A DNA stretch of 47,960 nucleotides from Paenibacillus mellifer (GTDB taxonomy: Bacteria > Bacillota > Bacilli > Paenibacillales > Paenibacillaceae), in contig NZ_JALPRK010000032.1 in the NCBI RefSeq assembly GCF_023195895.1, forward strand, positions 1-47,960, in the 5' to 3' direction. The notes below the pieces were generated by a model that searched no databases, was not told the origin of the DNA, and worked only from the letters and a program-made list of their open reading frames with translations. Below are positions 1 to 7,884 of the stretch, piece by piece (the first letter of the stretch is position 1; the number at the start of each line of letters is the position of its first letter). Made by a program: the position numbers and the translations under genes.

Positions 1-10
1 GGGGCGGGGA

Positions 11-111
11 AATATAGCGGTAAAAAATGTCCTTAATTTGGTTCGACAGAAGCAAAACCGTCCCATTTGAGGCTCCTATGGAAAAATAAGGCCATCAAAT
101 ACCGCTATTTT
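11..111. repeat. Long imperfect palindrome (intergenic element)
   Basis: Arms 11-39 and 83-111 are imperfect inverted repeats in exact register. ATAGCGGTA at 14-22 pairs with TACCGCTAT at 100-108, ATG at 27-29 with CAT at 93-95, CCTTA at 31-35 with TAAGG at 87-91. About 20 of 26 core positions pair, around a 43-nt centre. No reading frame runs through it. It could fold as a long RNA hairpin or be a copy of a dispersed, non-coding palindromic element. The rest of 1-243 shows nothing else I can name. Confidence 0.55.
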
Positions 112-243
112 GTTCAAAAGGGGGTCTTTTCGCAGAATTACGGGTATTTTTACCTTTATTTCTAAGCCCTGGTGAGCAGCGGAGCGTTTGCGCATGATTA
201 CGGACAGGGACAGTCATACTAGCAGAAAGGAGGATGGTGTACA

Positions 244-789
244 ATGACGACGGGAGAACTCGGGTTTTATTTTCTGCTGTATTCGCTGTTCGGCTGGCTG
301 CTCGAAAATGTATATAGTCTGTTTACACAGGGGGTGTTCTGGAAGGAGGGTTTCTTGAAGGGCCCGTTTAAGCCGATGTACGGCGTGGCTCCGCTGCTCC
401 TATTGCTATTTTTGCAGGAAGGAGTTGGAGCACAATCGCTGCTAGGGGCTTTACTATGTCTCATTATCCCAACCATTGTTGAAGGGGTCAGTGGCTATGT
501 GCTGTTCATGATGTTTGGGCGAAGATGGTGGGATTATACAGGGCTGCGGTTTCAGCTTGGGGGTCATGTCTGCCTGCGATTCTCACTGTACTGGGGACTC
601 CTGTCGGCATTGATGCTCAAAGTGCTGCACCCGTTGGTGGAACAAGCGTATCGAAGCATTTCTTCGGTGTGGTCCGTAGCAGGCCCGTTACTATTGCTGT
701 TGCTTGCGGCCGATCTAGTGTGGACTTGTCTGACGCGGCGGCGGGAATTTCGGGGAAGCCTGATTTTAACTCCAAGTGGAGATGAGTAA
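244..789 (+). CDS. CmpB-type putative ABC transporter permease (membrane protein)
   Basis: A 181-residue integral membrane protein. The N-terminus has the pattern of the CmpB/DUF1113 family (putative type IV ABC-transporter proteins): FYFLLYSLFGWLLE, then KGPFKPMYG, a Gly/Pro-rich loop that is the family hallmark. I count about four hydrophobic segments (near residues 8-25, 45-75, 80-95 and 135-160). The start is supported by AAAGGAGG about 10 nt upstream. The next gene follows after 13 nt, so the two are probably co-transcribed. The transported substrate is unknown, and no ATPase partner lies nearby. The family assignment is fairly sure and the function is not. Confidence 0.75.
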   Translation: MTTGELGFYFLLYSLFGWLLENVYSLFTQGVFWKEGFLKGPFKPMYGVAPLLLLLFLQEGVGAQSLLGALLCLIIPTIVEGVSGYVLFMMFGRRWWDYTGLRFQLGGHVCLRFSLYWGLLSALMLKVLHPLVEQAYRSISSVWSVAGPLLLLLLAADLVWTCLTRRREFRGSLILTPSGDE

Positions 790-802
790 AGGAGGGGCCT
801 AA

Positions 803-1693
803 TTGTTTAATTTCCGCAACCCGGTTCGATGGTTACCGTTACTGACTGTCAGTTGTTTGACGGCGCTGTTGCTGACGACTCCTGGCAGCGGACGAGCTGC
901 ACCTCCGGTTGGCGTAGGGGAGCAGGGAACAGATACGTCGACACGGGACCGCCAACAACCCATACCTTCCCGCGAACTTGCGGTGATTATCGATGATTTG
1001 GGCAATCGAATGGACGGAACGGACGAAGTGCTGGATCTGCCGATCAAATTGACCGTTGCCGTCATGCCGTTTCTGGAAACCACGCAGGAGGATGCGCGGC
1101 GGGCGCATGAGCGAGGGCATGATGTGATTATCCATCTGCCGATGGAGCCGAAGCAAGGAAAGCCGGAGTGGCTTGGCCCCGGGGCGATTCTCTCCAGCAT
1201 GACGGATGAGGAGATCCGTCAGAGGGTTGAAGCAGCGATCGAACAAGTGCCTTATGCTGTTGGAATGAACAACCATATGGGCTCGAAGGTGACCGGGGAC
1301 GAACGCGTGATGTCGGTGATTTTGGACGTTTGTCGCGAGCGGGGGTTGTTTTTCGTGGACAGCAAAACCAACTTCCGGTCCGTCATCCCGCGTTTAAGCG
1401 TGGAGAAGGGATTGCCTCGAATTGAAAACGACGTCTTCCTGGACGATGTGGGCAGCATAGAACATGTCACCGGGCAACTAAAGCAAGTCCTTGCCTTGTT
1501 GAAGAAGGACAATCGCGGCAGCTGTGTAACTATCGGACATGTGGGGGTACAAGGCAAGAAAACGGCGGCTGCACTGAACAAAAATATCCCGATGCTCCAG
1601 GCGGAAGGCATCCAATTCATCGGAATCAGCGAGTTGGCCCGGGAACAAATTAGTCCCGGCGTAAAGCCGGGACCGGGGTTCACATTACCGTAA
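803..1693 (+). CDS. Divergent polysaccharide deacetylase (YibQ-like), exported
   Basis: A 296-residue protein starting at a TTG codon, with AAAGGAGG at about 788-795 just upstream; no better ATG exists. Residues 1-33 are a signal peptide (basic start, hydrophobic core, cleavage near GRAAPP). The mature part opens with LAVIIDDLGN, the signature of the divergent polysaccharide deacetylase family (YibQ type), followed by HLPMEP, NNHMGS and FVDSKT, which match the metal-site loops of the NodB-like barrel. It should act outside the membrane on a cell-wall or surface glycan; the substrate is unproven. Its 3' end overlaps the convergent amidase gene by 14 bp. The amidase neighbour fits a role in wall metabolism. 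Confidence 0.85.
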   Translation: MFNFRNPVRWLPLLTVSCLTALLLTTPGSGRAAPPVGVGEQGTDTSTRDRQQPIPSRELAVIIDDLGNRMDGTDEVLDLPIKLTVAVMPFLETTQEDARRAHERGHDVIIHLPMEPKQGKPEWLGPGAILSSMTDEEIRQRVEAAIEQVPYAVGMNNHMGSKVTGDERVMSVILDVCRERGLFFVDSKTNFRSVIPRLSVEKGLPRIENDVFLDDVGSIEHVTGQLKQVLALLKKDNRGSCVTIGHVGVQGKKTAAALNKNIPMLQAEGIQFIGISELAREQISPGVKPGPGFTLP

Positions 1694-2381
1694 AATATTC
1701 GGAGATCCCTCGATACAACGCCTCGGCAATCCTCTGTTGACCGCGCCCGTTCGTGAGAATGGCGCGGTCTTCGGCATTACTGAGGAATCCTGTCTCCACA
1801 ATGACGGCCGGGCAATCGATATGATTCAGCAAATAAAACGGCTTGCCATGCTCTGGAATCCGAGCCGCTTCCAACTGATAGAACCTTTCCAGTGACCGTT
1901 GAATCGAGTCCGCCAGCACTACGCTTCGTCCTTCGTTCTGATGGAGTACAAGCGGTCCGCGTTTTGATTTGTTTCGCCCCCAGTTGACATGCAGGCTGAC
2001 GACGATCGAAGCGGGCAGCTGTTCGCTAAGTTCCTTACGCTGGGCCAGGTCCCGCATGTGCCGTGAACGGCTGCGAAGCCAGCGATTATCGTCGCTGAGC
2101 GCGTAATCCCCCGTCCGGTTGAGTATCGCGCGGTAGCCGTGGCTTCTTAGGACGACGTAGAGCCGCCGCCCAATTTCGAGATTGATATCCTTCTCGAGAA
2201 TCTGTTCATAAGACGTTCCCCCGTCAATCCCCCCGTGACCGGCGTCAATCAGAATCACCGGTTCGGGGAAGGCATGCCGAAGGTCCTTGCCTTCGTCAGC
2301 CGCCGCCGGGGCGCTCCCAAGACCCAAAACGATGGGGAACGTCATCATGATGGCTAGCAGGCTTCGTGTCATCTTTCCCAT
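1680..2381 (-). CDS. Secreted N-acetylmuramoyl-L-alanine amidase (Amidase_3, CwlD-like)
   Basis: A 233-residue Amidase_3 enzyme that cleaves the amide bond between muramic acid and L-Ala in peptidoglycan. Zinc ligands and catalytic residues are visible in order: His in LIDAGHGGIDGG, Glu in EKDINLEIGRRL, His in SLHVN, and the catalytic Glu in VIVETGFLSN. A signal peptide with an APAAAD cleavage region precedes the domain. The length is close to spore-cortex amidase CwlD. I chose ATG 2381 because AAAGGTGA sits 5 nt before it; the in-frame GTG at 2390 has its Shine-Dalgarno site pressed against it. A role in sporulation (cortex muramic lactam) is inferred from length and host type only. Confidence 0.88.
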   Translation of the reverse strand: MGKMTRSLLAIMMTFPIVLGLGSAPAAADEGKDLRHAFPEPVILIDAGHGGIDGGTSYEQILEKDINLEIGRRLYVVLRSHGYRAILNRTGDYALSDDNRWLRSRSRHMRDLAQRKELSEQLPASIVVSLHVNWGRNKSKRGPLVLHQNEGRSVVLADSIQRSLERFYQLEAARIPEHGKPFYLLNHIDCPAVIVETGFLSNAEDRAILTNGRGQQRIAEALYRGISEYFTVM

Positions 2382-2552
2382 GTGTCTCACCTTTCAGGCT
2401 ATTCTTCACTTATAGATTGAACCTGCGGCGGGAAAATCATGCATTGACGATTTGCCGTTCATCGCCGGGGGCTTCAGGGGTTTAAGGCGGTGTGAATCGG
2501 CACAAACTAGGGCTAACGAAGAACGACAAAGCTGGAAAGGAGCTGTTTTCTT

Positions 2553-2780
2553 ATGGCTAAAGGCGACGAATTAGTTAAATACATCACGGAGCGGGTGGTG
2601 GATTACGTGGAAACGCCGCGGGAAGTCCGCCGCGAGCGCTCGAAGGTCAAGGAACCGTGGAGCCGACGCTGGTTCGGCATGATCCCGTTCTCCATCTCCC
2701 TGTGGGCCGGACAAATTCCTAAACCGAAGAAGAAGGAAACCCGGAGGAAAGAGCATGCGTCTCGCTCACGGGAAGTATAA
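2553..2780 (+). CDS. yqzE: YqzE-family small protein
   Basis: A 75-residue basic protein. The order DELVKYITERVVDYVETP, a charged stretch, then WSRRWFGMIPFSISLW is the pattern of the YqzE family known from Bacillus, whose gene lies near comG there. The C-terminal half has one amphipathic or hydrophobic stretch (WFGMIPFSISLW) followed by a Lys/Arg tail, so it may sit at the membrane. AAAGGAG lies 10 nt before the start. It is monocistronic and ends at a strong terminator. The molecular function is unknown. No com genes are visible here. Confidence 0.8.
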   Translation: MAKGDELVKYITERVVDYVETPREVRRERSKVKEPWSRRWFGMIPFSISLWAGQIPKPKKKETRRKEHASRSREV

Positions 2781-2803
2781 GCCAGCCCAGTCCATCCAAC
2801 GAT

Positions 2804-2846
2804 AACAGCCGCCTTCTGTCCCTAAAGGGAGAAGGCGGCTGTTTTT
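2804..2846 (+). terminator. Intrinsic terminator after yqzE
   Basis: AACAGCCGCCTTC pairs perfectly with GAAGGCGGCTGTT around a 14-nt loop, followed by TTTTT. It closes the yqzE transcript and also separates it from the convergent MocR-type gene. Confidence 0.92.
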
Positions 2847-2891
2847 AGGTGCGCCTAAAGTGCCCGTGTATAATTCATCATCATCATATGC

Positions 2892-4389
2892 TCAATGTTG
2901 TGCCAGCTGCTCGGCCACCTGGACCAGCAGATGAACGCCTTCGCGCGTCTGCGCTTCATTCATAAACGAATAGCTGAGCCGAATGCGGTTAGTCATTTCA
3001 CCCAAGGGATCGCAGATCGTGCCGGGAACGAACGTTAACCCGCGGCGGACGCTCTCGGTGAGCAGTTGATTCGCATTGAGACCATCAGGGAGGCGAACCC
3101 ACAAGTTCAACCCGCCCTGCGGACGATGCCACTGCCAGCTGGCGGGTCCGGCGCAGAGCGCTTGCTCCATCACGTCTCGGCGCATTTGCAGCGCGGTGCG
3201 GAGCTTCTCCAGGTGCTGCTGGAGCCGCTCTGACTCAAAGCAATGCTGGAACAACTTCTGGTTGACGAGCGGCGTCCCGTTATCGGCCAGCGATTTGGCG
3301 GTCAGCAGCGGGGCCATTACGGCCGTTCGTGCGGCAACGGCACAGATGCGCAGCCCAGGCGCCAAATACTTGCTGAAGCTGCGCAGGTAGACGACCCAGC
3401 CTTCCGTATCGTAGGAATAAAGAGGCGGTGGAGGCGGCGCGTCGAAGTAAACGTCATGTACCGCATCATCTTCGACAATTAAGCAGCCGTAGCGCTCCGC
3501 CAGTTCAACTAGCCGCTTGCGTTGGGCGGCCGGCACGGTAAACCCCGTCGGATTATGGAACGTTGGATTCGTATAAAACAACCGGGGTTTATGGCGCTTC
3601 ATGAAAACCTCGACAAGGTCGAGGTCATATCCTTCCCGGCGAATCTCCACTGGGAGGAGACGAGCACCTCGTTGACGGAAGCAATCGAGCGCAGAGCTAT
3701 AGGTTGGGCGTTCCACCAGGACATAATCCATAGGGCGAAGGAAAACGCTGGACAACAGATCAATCGCTTGCTGACCGCCTGTTGTAATCATCAGCTCGTC
3801 AGGGGAGACCTGAAGCTTATCTTTTCGCTGCAAATCCGCGCTGAGAAGTTCCCGCAGTTCCTCGTCCCCCTGGACGGAAGAGTAGGTGCCAAGCAGTTTG
3901 GGATAACGGTCGAACACCTGTTTCACATGATCCGATAGGAACAGATTAGGCAGAAGATTCGGATCGATAAGCGCCTGGGAGAACGAGCAGACGGCCGGAA
4001 TTTGGTGGATTTCGCTTAAGGTGTTTTGCAATCGTCCGACTCCGTACCGGGGGCCGTGAAGCTTCTCGCCGGCTCCAGCGGGGGGGTGAAACGGAGAATG
4101 CAGCTTCTTCGCCTTTGGGTCCGGCAAGATCTGCATGCGGCTGTTCTTCGGAAACGTAATAGCCAGACTTCTCCTTGACGTAAACGATCCCGTGTTCCTT
4201 TAACAGCCCATAGGCCCGGAAGACGGTTAATCGGTGGAGCTGAAGTTCCTCGGCCAACGTGCGCACAGAGGGCAGTTTCTCATGTGCTTTCCAGTCTCCC
4301 CGACGGATTCGGTCCCCAATATAATCATAAACTTGCGTATAGAGAATCTTGCCGGACTCTGCCGACCTGGGTCTTGTGTTCATCCCCAT
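2892..4389 (-). pseudogene. MocR-type regulator (GntR HTH + PLP aminotransferase), frameshifted at a C7 tract
   Basis: Two overlapping frames make one MocR protein. The upstream frame (4389-3946) gives a winged-helix GntR domain (ILYTQVYDYIGDRI, KLPSVRTLAEEL, then YYVSEE); the downstream frame (open from 4136 to 2892) gives the linker and a fold-type I aminotransferase domain with TTGGQQAIDL, NPTFHNPTG, VEDDAVHDVYF and the PLP-lysine motif SFSKYLAPGLR. The coding strand has seven C residues (plus-strand G tract 4080-4086) in the linker. Six would join the frames into a 498-residue protein of normal length for the family. The start at 4389 has AGGAGG 8 nt upstream. The cause is sequencing error, a real mutation or slippage; sequence alone cannot decide. 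It is divergent from the EamA exporter that it would be expected to control. Confidence 0.85.
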
Positions 4390-4438
4390 CTCCCTTCCCT
4401 CCTTGCATCACGAATCCATTTTAAGCGAAGCGCCTAAG

Positions 4439-4486
4439 CATCTGTTCTATGATGTTCCATCTGTTCTGTCTTCTTTCCTGTATGAT
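4439..4486 (+). promoter_or_regulatory. Tandem 10-bp direct repeats and -10 of the EamA gene (possible MocR site)
   Basis: CATCTGTTCT occurs twice, at 4439-4448 and 4458-4467, 19 bp apart, followed by TATGAT at 4481-4486. The second copy covers the expected -35 position. MocR/GabR/PdxR proteins are known to bind direct repeats next to -35 regions of divergent targets, so this fits a binding site for the neighbouring MocR-type protein. The repeats are seen; the binding is inferred. Confidence 0.5.
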
Positions 4487-4517
4487 ACAGTTCAGTAGGC
4501 GAAAGGGGAAGATCTCG

Positions 4518-5474
4518 ATGATTGTGTTCAACTATTTGATCGTATGTCTCGTGTTCGGCACGACTTTTTTAGCGATAAAAATCGGAGTGGACCACGCGGC
4601 GCCTCCGTTCTTCTCGGCGGGTCTGCGTTTCTTTGCCGCGGGGACGATCCTGTTTCTATGGATGGTTTGGAGAAAAAAAGCCGCATGGTCCTTGCTGCTG
4701 CGCAAGGAAATGCTGGTAACGGGGGCTTTGCTGACCTTCGGGACGTTTTCATTTCTGTACTGGGCGGAGCAATACGTGACCTCCGGTGTCGCTGCGGTCT
4801 TATCGGCTACCGGGCCGTTAATGATTGTGTTGTTGCAGATGATCGTGATGCGGCAAAAAACGGCCAAACGCGCCGTCCCGGGCATCCTCATCGGCCTGGC
4901 TGGCGTGATGCTGCTCGTACTGCCCAACATGATTTCGGTGCAAGCGAGACCCCGTTGGGCGATCGGCTGTGCGGCGATTTTGATCGGGGAAGTGCTGTAT
5001 TCGATTGGCGCCCTGTACACCAAACGCGTGACCCAAAGTTATGCGGACGAGTCGCCAATCGCGCTAAACGCCGCGCAAATGTTATACGGGGGCTTGTTGC
5101 TGTTTATCCTGGCGGCTTTCACCGAGCGGGTGTCGGCCGAGGTTTTGCTGCAGCCCTCCGCGTTAGGCTCGCTGTTCTATCTGACGGTGGTCGGTTCGAT
5201 GGTGGGGCACAGCTTGTTTTATTGGCTGGTGGCTAAGACTAATCCGGTGTTTCCGTCGACTTGGCTGTATGTCTCGCCGCTCATTGCGATGACGATTGGC
5301 GTGCTGTTTTATGGAGAATCGGCCGGATGGTTTGCGGTGCTGGGTGGGGGAACGATTATCGCTGGCACGGTGTTGACCAATCTGGACAGCCTGCGCCAGC
5401 TGCTTGGCAGATCGCCACGGCTGACGCCTCAGGCGTCCACAGAGGGAGGTACAGGTTCGGCGGCGGGATCGTAG
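4518..5474 (+). CDS. EamA/DMT-superfamily transporter
   Basis: A 318-residue membrane protein with two EamA repeats of about five helices each. The first opens with NYLIVCLVFGTTFLAIKIG and carries RFFAAGTILF; the second contains GSMVGHSLFYWLV and a STWLYVSPLIAMTIGVLFYGE region typical of YdcZ/RhaT-type drug/metabolite exporters. ATG 4518 is preferred because AAAGGGGA lies just upstream; an in-frame ATG at 4449 would start inside the promoter repeats. It likely exports an amino acid or related metabolite, but the substrate is unknown. It is transcribed away from the MocR-type gene and is probably under its control. Confidence 0.85.
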   Translation: MIVFNYLIVCLVFGTTFLAIKIGVDHAAPPFFSAGLRFFAAGTILFLWMVWRKKAAWSLLLRKEMLVTGALLTFGTFSFLYWAEQYVTSGVAAVLSATGPLMIVLLQMIVMRQKTAKRAVPGILIGLAGVMLLVLPNMISVQARPRWAIGCAAILIGEVLYSIGALYTKRVTQSYADESPIALNAAQMLYGGLLLFILAAFTERVSAEVLLQPSALGSLFYLTVVGSMVGHSLFYWLVAKTNPVFPSTWLYVSPLIAMTIGVLFYGESAGWFAVLGGGTIIAGTVLTNLDSLRQLLGRSPRLTPQASTEGGTGSAAGS

Positions 5475-5505
5475 GGGCCGTCGGAGGGATTTGCCTCAGA
5501 GAAAC

Positions 5506-5619
5506 CTGGAAAAGTGCAGTTATTTTTTACGAAATGGGACAAATGGAGGAATTAGGCGTGCTTTTGCAGGAATTTTAGGTAAACGGCGATTTCGACTCAA
5601 AATAACTGTATTTTTGCAG
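5506..5619. repeat. Long imperfect palindrome (intergenic element)
   Basis: CAGTTATTTT at 5517-5526 pairs exactly with AAAATAACTG at 5599-5608. The pairing extends outward (CTGGAAAAGTG at 5506-5516 against TATTTTTGCAG at 5609-5619, 8 of 11) and inward (CGAAAT against ATTTCG). The centre holds a further copy of the tail motif, CTTTTGCAGGAATTTTA. The design matches the element at 11-111 (long arms, non-coding centre, intergenic) but the sequence differs. No frame crosses it. Confidence 0.5.
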
Positions 5620-5638
5620 GGATCGTAGTATGAGCCAA

Positions 5639-5670
5639 AAAGAGCACTGCCTGCTAACGGTAGTGCTCTT
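5639..5670 (-). terminator. Intrinsic terminator of the exported-protein gene
   Basis: AAGAGCACTGCC and GGTAGTGCTCTT pair with one G-T wobble around a 7-nt loop. On the minus strand the stem is followed by TTTTTGG, so it suits the gene ending at 5693. It may also stop the convergent EamA transcript. Confidence 0.75.
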
Positions 5671-5692
5671 CTAAGTAATCTCATTTCAGCAG

Positions 5693-6745
5693 TTAGAACG
5701 TGACGAATTTCCCGCTCGCCATCAAAGCGTCCAGCGCGATCAACCGAATGGCGGTGTCGGTACCGGTGACGACGTAAACGGCTTCGGATCCTGCGATCGG
5801 CGTTGCCGAAGGGTCGCCGTTCGTCCAGGTTTGATAGCCGTAGACCGGTAGAGGAAAGGAATAAGTGCGTTCGGCTCCGGAAGCCGCGTAGACGAGCTGG
5901 CGGCTGGCTTTTAGCTTACCGATGAAGGCATCCGACTTTAGCGCCAGCGGTTTGGCCGTCATCCATAACAGGTTGTCGTAGGGATCAAAGCGGGATGACG
6001 TATAGACGATAGGGGCGGGCGATAACGGCGCGCGGCTGCTCGAAGCCAGCCGCGGTGGCGCATAGCCGCCCGCCTGCTTGTCCCAGCTGCCCGTCGTTTC
6101 GGGCAGCCATTCGCCGTCGGCGGCATTGACGTACCTTGGTTCGCCGCCATCCGGCAAGCGAATCTTCCACGCGGCCAATGCCGGGCCGGCGTAGAGCGGG
6201 ACGGCGGTGACCCGTCCCGCAGCGGCTGCGCCGAGGCCGCTCTGCCGGAGCGCGGCCTCGAGCAGCGCCGGGTCGAATACGGAATAGGTGCCCATTCCGT
6301 ATTCGACCAGCTTGTAATCTCCGCTCTCCGTCGCGGAGATAATGAGGTAGCCGCGCGGGGCTGACGCTCCCGGCGGCACCCCGGTTTCGCCGCCTTGGCC
6401 GCTCCCGGCGGCCGCGGCCACCGTGACGAGCCAGCTGTGCGTGCCCGGCCCCAGCGGCTCGATGGCGGTGGCGGCGCCGGCCCAGGCCGTAAACGGCTTG
6501 GCCTGGGCCAGCTGGCCGATCGCCTCGGCGGCGAAGCGCCGCAGCGCCTCGGGCGCAGGCGTATCCGCTGGCGCCCCAAGCGCCGCCAGCGCAGCAGGCC
6601 CGCCTGCGGCCTCCGCCGTGCTCAGGCCACCGAAGCCGCCCGCCAGTGGCAGACCGGCGCCTGATGCGTTATATAAGATGCTTGCGCATAAGAGAATTTT
6701 GCAAGCGATGGTTAATTTCTTTTGAGATTTGCGTGGTTCTGGCAT
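5693..6745 (-). CDS. Unrecognised exported Ala/Gly-rich protein
   Basis: I do not recognise this 350-residue protein. It starts with a basic stretch and a hydrophobic segment (residues about 10-33), so it is exported or anchored; no lipobox is visible. Residues about 40-130 are rich in Ala, Gly and Pro and very GC-rich. The rest is more ordered and mentions repeated Tyr/Gly turns (YLIISATESGDYKLVEYGMG), then a beta-rich C-terminus ending in VTGTDTAIRLIALDALMASG. GGGAGGCGAT precedes the start. It is monocistronic with its own terminator. The GC-rich part opens long spurious frames on the other strands. It could be a cell-envelope lineage-specific protein; no function can be assigned. Confidence 0.7.
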   Translation of the reverse strand: MPEPRKSQKKLTIACKILLCASILYNASGAGLPLAGGFGGLSTAEAAGGPAALAALGAPADTPAPEALRRFAAEAIGQLAQAKPFTAWAGAATAIEPLGPGTHSWLVTVAAAAGSGQGGETGVPPGASAPRGYLIISATESGDYKLVEYGMGTYSVFDPALLEAALRQSGLGAAAAGRVTAVPLYAGPALAAWKIRLPDGGEPRYVNAADGEWLPETTGSWDKQAGGYAPPRLASSSRAPLSPAPIVYTSSRFDPYDNLLWMTAKPLALKSDAFIGKLKASRQLVYAASGAERTYSFPLPVYGYQTWTNGDPSATPIAGSEAVYVVTGTDTAIRLIALDALMASGKFVTF

Positions 6746-6909
6746 GGTATCGCCTCCCTAGCCATTCGTCAGGCCTCACGAGCCTGGTTTCGACTGCTTG
6801 TCCATTGTACCGAAGCCGTCTCAAAAAGGTTGTTACAACCTGTCGTGTGGTTTTACGGCAAACGGCTTCTATTTTTGCGGTCTTTTAGCGAGATCCGTCT
6901 GAATTCTCG

Positions 6910-7875
6910 TCACCGCGGCGAACGCAGATGAAAGATGCCGCAGCCCAAAGCGGATACGACAATTCTCGGCTCGTACTGCCAGCGGATTTCATCCCGTCTC
7001 GCTTCATATTGCTCACTGGCGCCTTGAGCCCGTTCGGGTTCGGGATCGTTCACGAGATCCTTGTAATAAGCGTCAATCAGCGACAGCTCGTCGTTCAGGC
7101 GTTCGCGGGCCTCCTGGGCCCAGCGGTCGTCATAAGCGGCGATCTGCTCGGCAAGTCTCTGCTCGAGTACGGTGCGTCCGGCGTCCAAGGTGAACTTAGT
7201 AGGCTCGATGTGGACGTTTTCAGGCAGGCGAGGAACCAGTTGCTTCGCCGCAATTCGAGTCTGAAACGACTCATCGATCGCGCCCGTCAGCAGGGACACT
7301 CCGTAAAAATGCAGCTCCTCGCGTTTCATATCGCAGCAGAACTCCACCTTGAAGCAGACGCCAAGCCAAGGCTCATATGCGGCGGGCAGCAAGGCCATCC
7401 GCTGACGTTGCTCCGGCTCCTCGAACAGATACACATAACGGCCGCCTCTTCGTGTCGCTTCGAAAATCTGTTTCAGCCGCGGACTGCCAAACGCGAGCTC
7501 CTCGCGCTGAATCCGTCCCGGTCCCAGTATCGGAAGGGGGCGGACCGCGCCATAGTAACGGCCGAGCAGCGTGTCTTCCTGCGCGGCTTCCATCTGTTGC
7601 TGGGCCCCGGGGCCCTTTTGTTCCCGTGCGGCCTTCGCTTCTTCGGACGCCTGGTGGGCCTCCGGATCAAAAATAAACGAAAACGACATCGTTTCCGGCT
7701 CCGCTCCGGTCCGTTCAATAAACCCCCAATAATAAGGACGGTTCGTCAAGTCTCGGTCTGCACGGGGAGAGAGCTTCACCGTGACGTGATGAGGTGATTT
7801 TTCGAGAAACTGACATTCGGTTGCTTCCAAATACGTTAAGACATAATCGCGAATCTGTTCACGGGTCATGGACAT
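6910..7875 (-). CDS. yqhG: YqhG-family protein
   Basis: A 321-residue cytosolic protein of the YqhG family, recognised by the N-terminal order REQIRDYVLTYLEAT, VTVKLSPRADRDLTNRPYYW, IERTGAEPETM and by its position directly behind a yqhH-type helicase, as in Bacillus. It lies 9 nt after yqhH, so the two form an operon. The family has no known reaction. The C-terminal third is strongly charged and may form a coiled coil (residues about 235-300, with RLNDELSLIDAYYKDL). The start is either ATG 7875 or ATG 7869; GGGAGG lies 13 nt before the former, a long spacing. Confidence 0.85.
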   Translation of the reverse strand: MSMTREQIRDYVLTYLEATECQFLEKSPHHVTVKLSPRADRDLTNRPYYWGFIERTGAEPETMSFSFIFDPEAHQASEEAKAAREQKGPGAQQQMEAAQEDTLLGRYYGAVRPLPILGPGRIQREELAFGSPRLKQIFEATRRGGRYVYLFEEPEQRQRMALLPAAYEPWLGVCFKVEFCCDMKREELHFYGVSLLTGAIDESFQTRIAAKQLVPRLPENVHIEPTKFTLDAGRTVLEQRLAEQIAAYDDRWAQEARERLNDELSLIDAYYKDLVNDPEPERAQGASEQYEARRDEIRWQYEPRIVVSALGCGIFHLRSPR

Positions 7876-7884
7876 AACCGCAGA

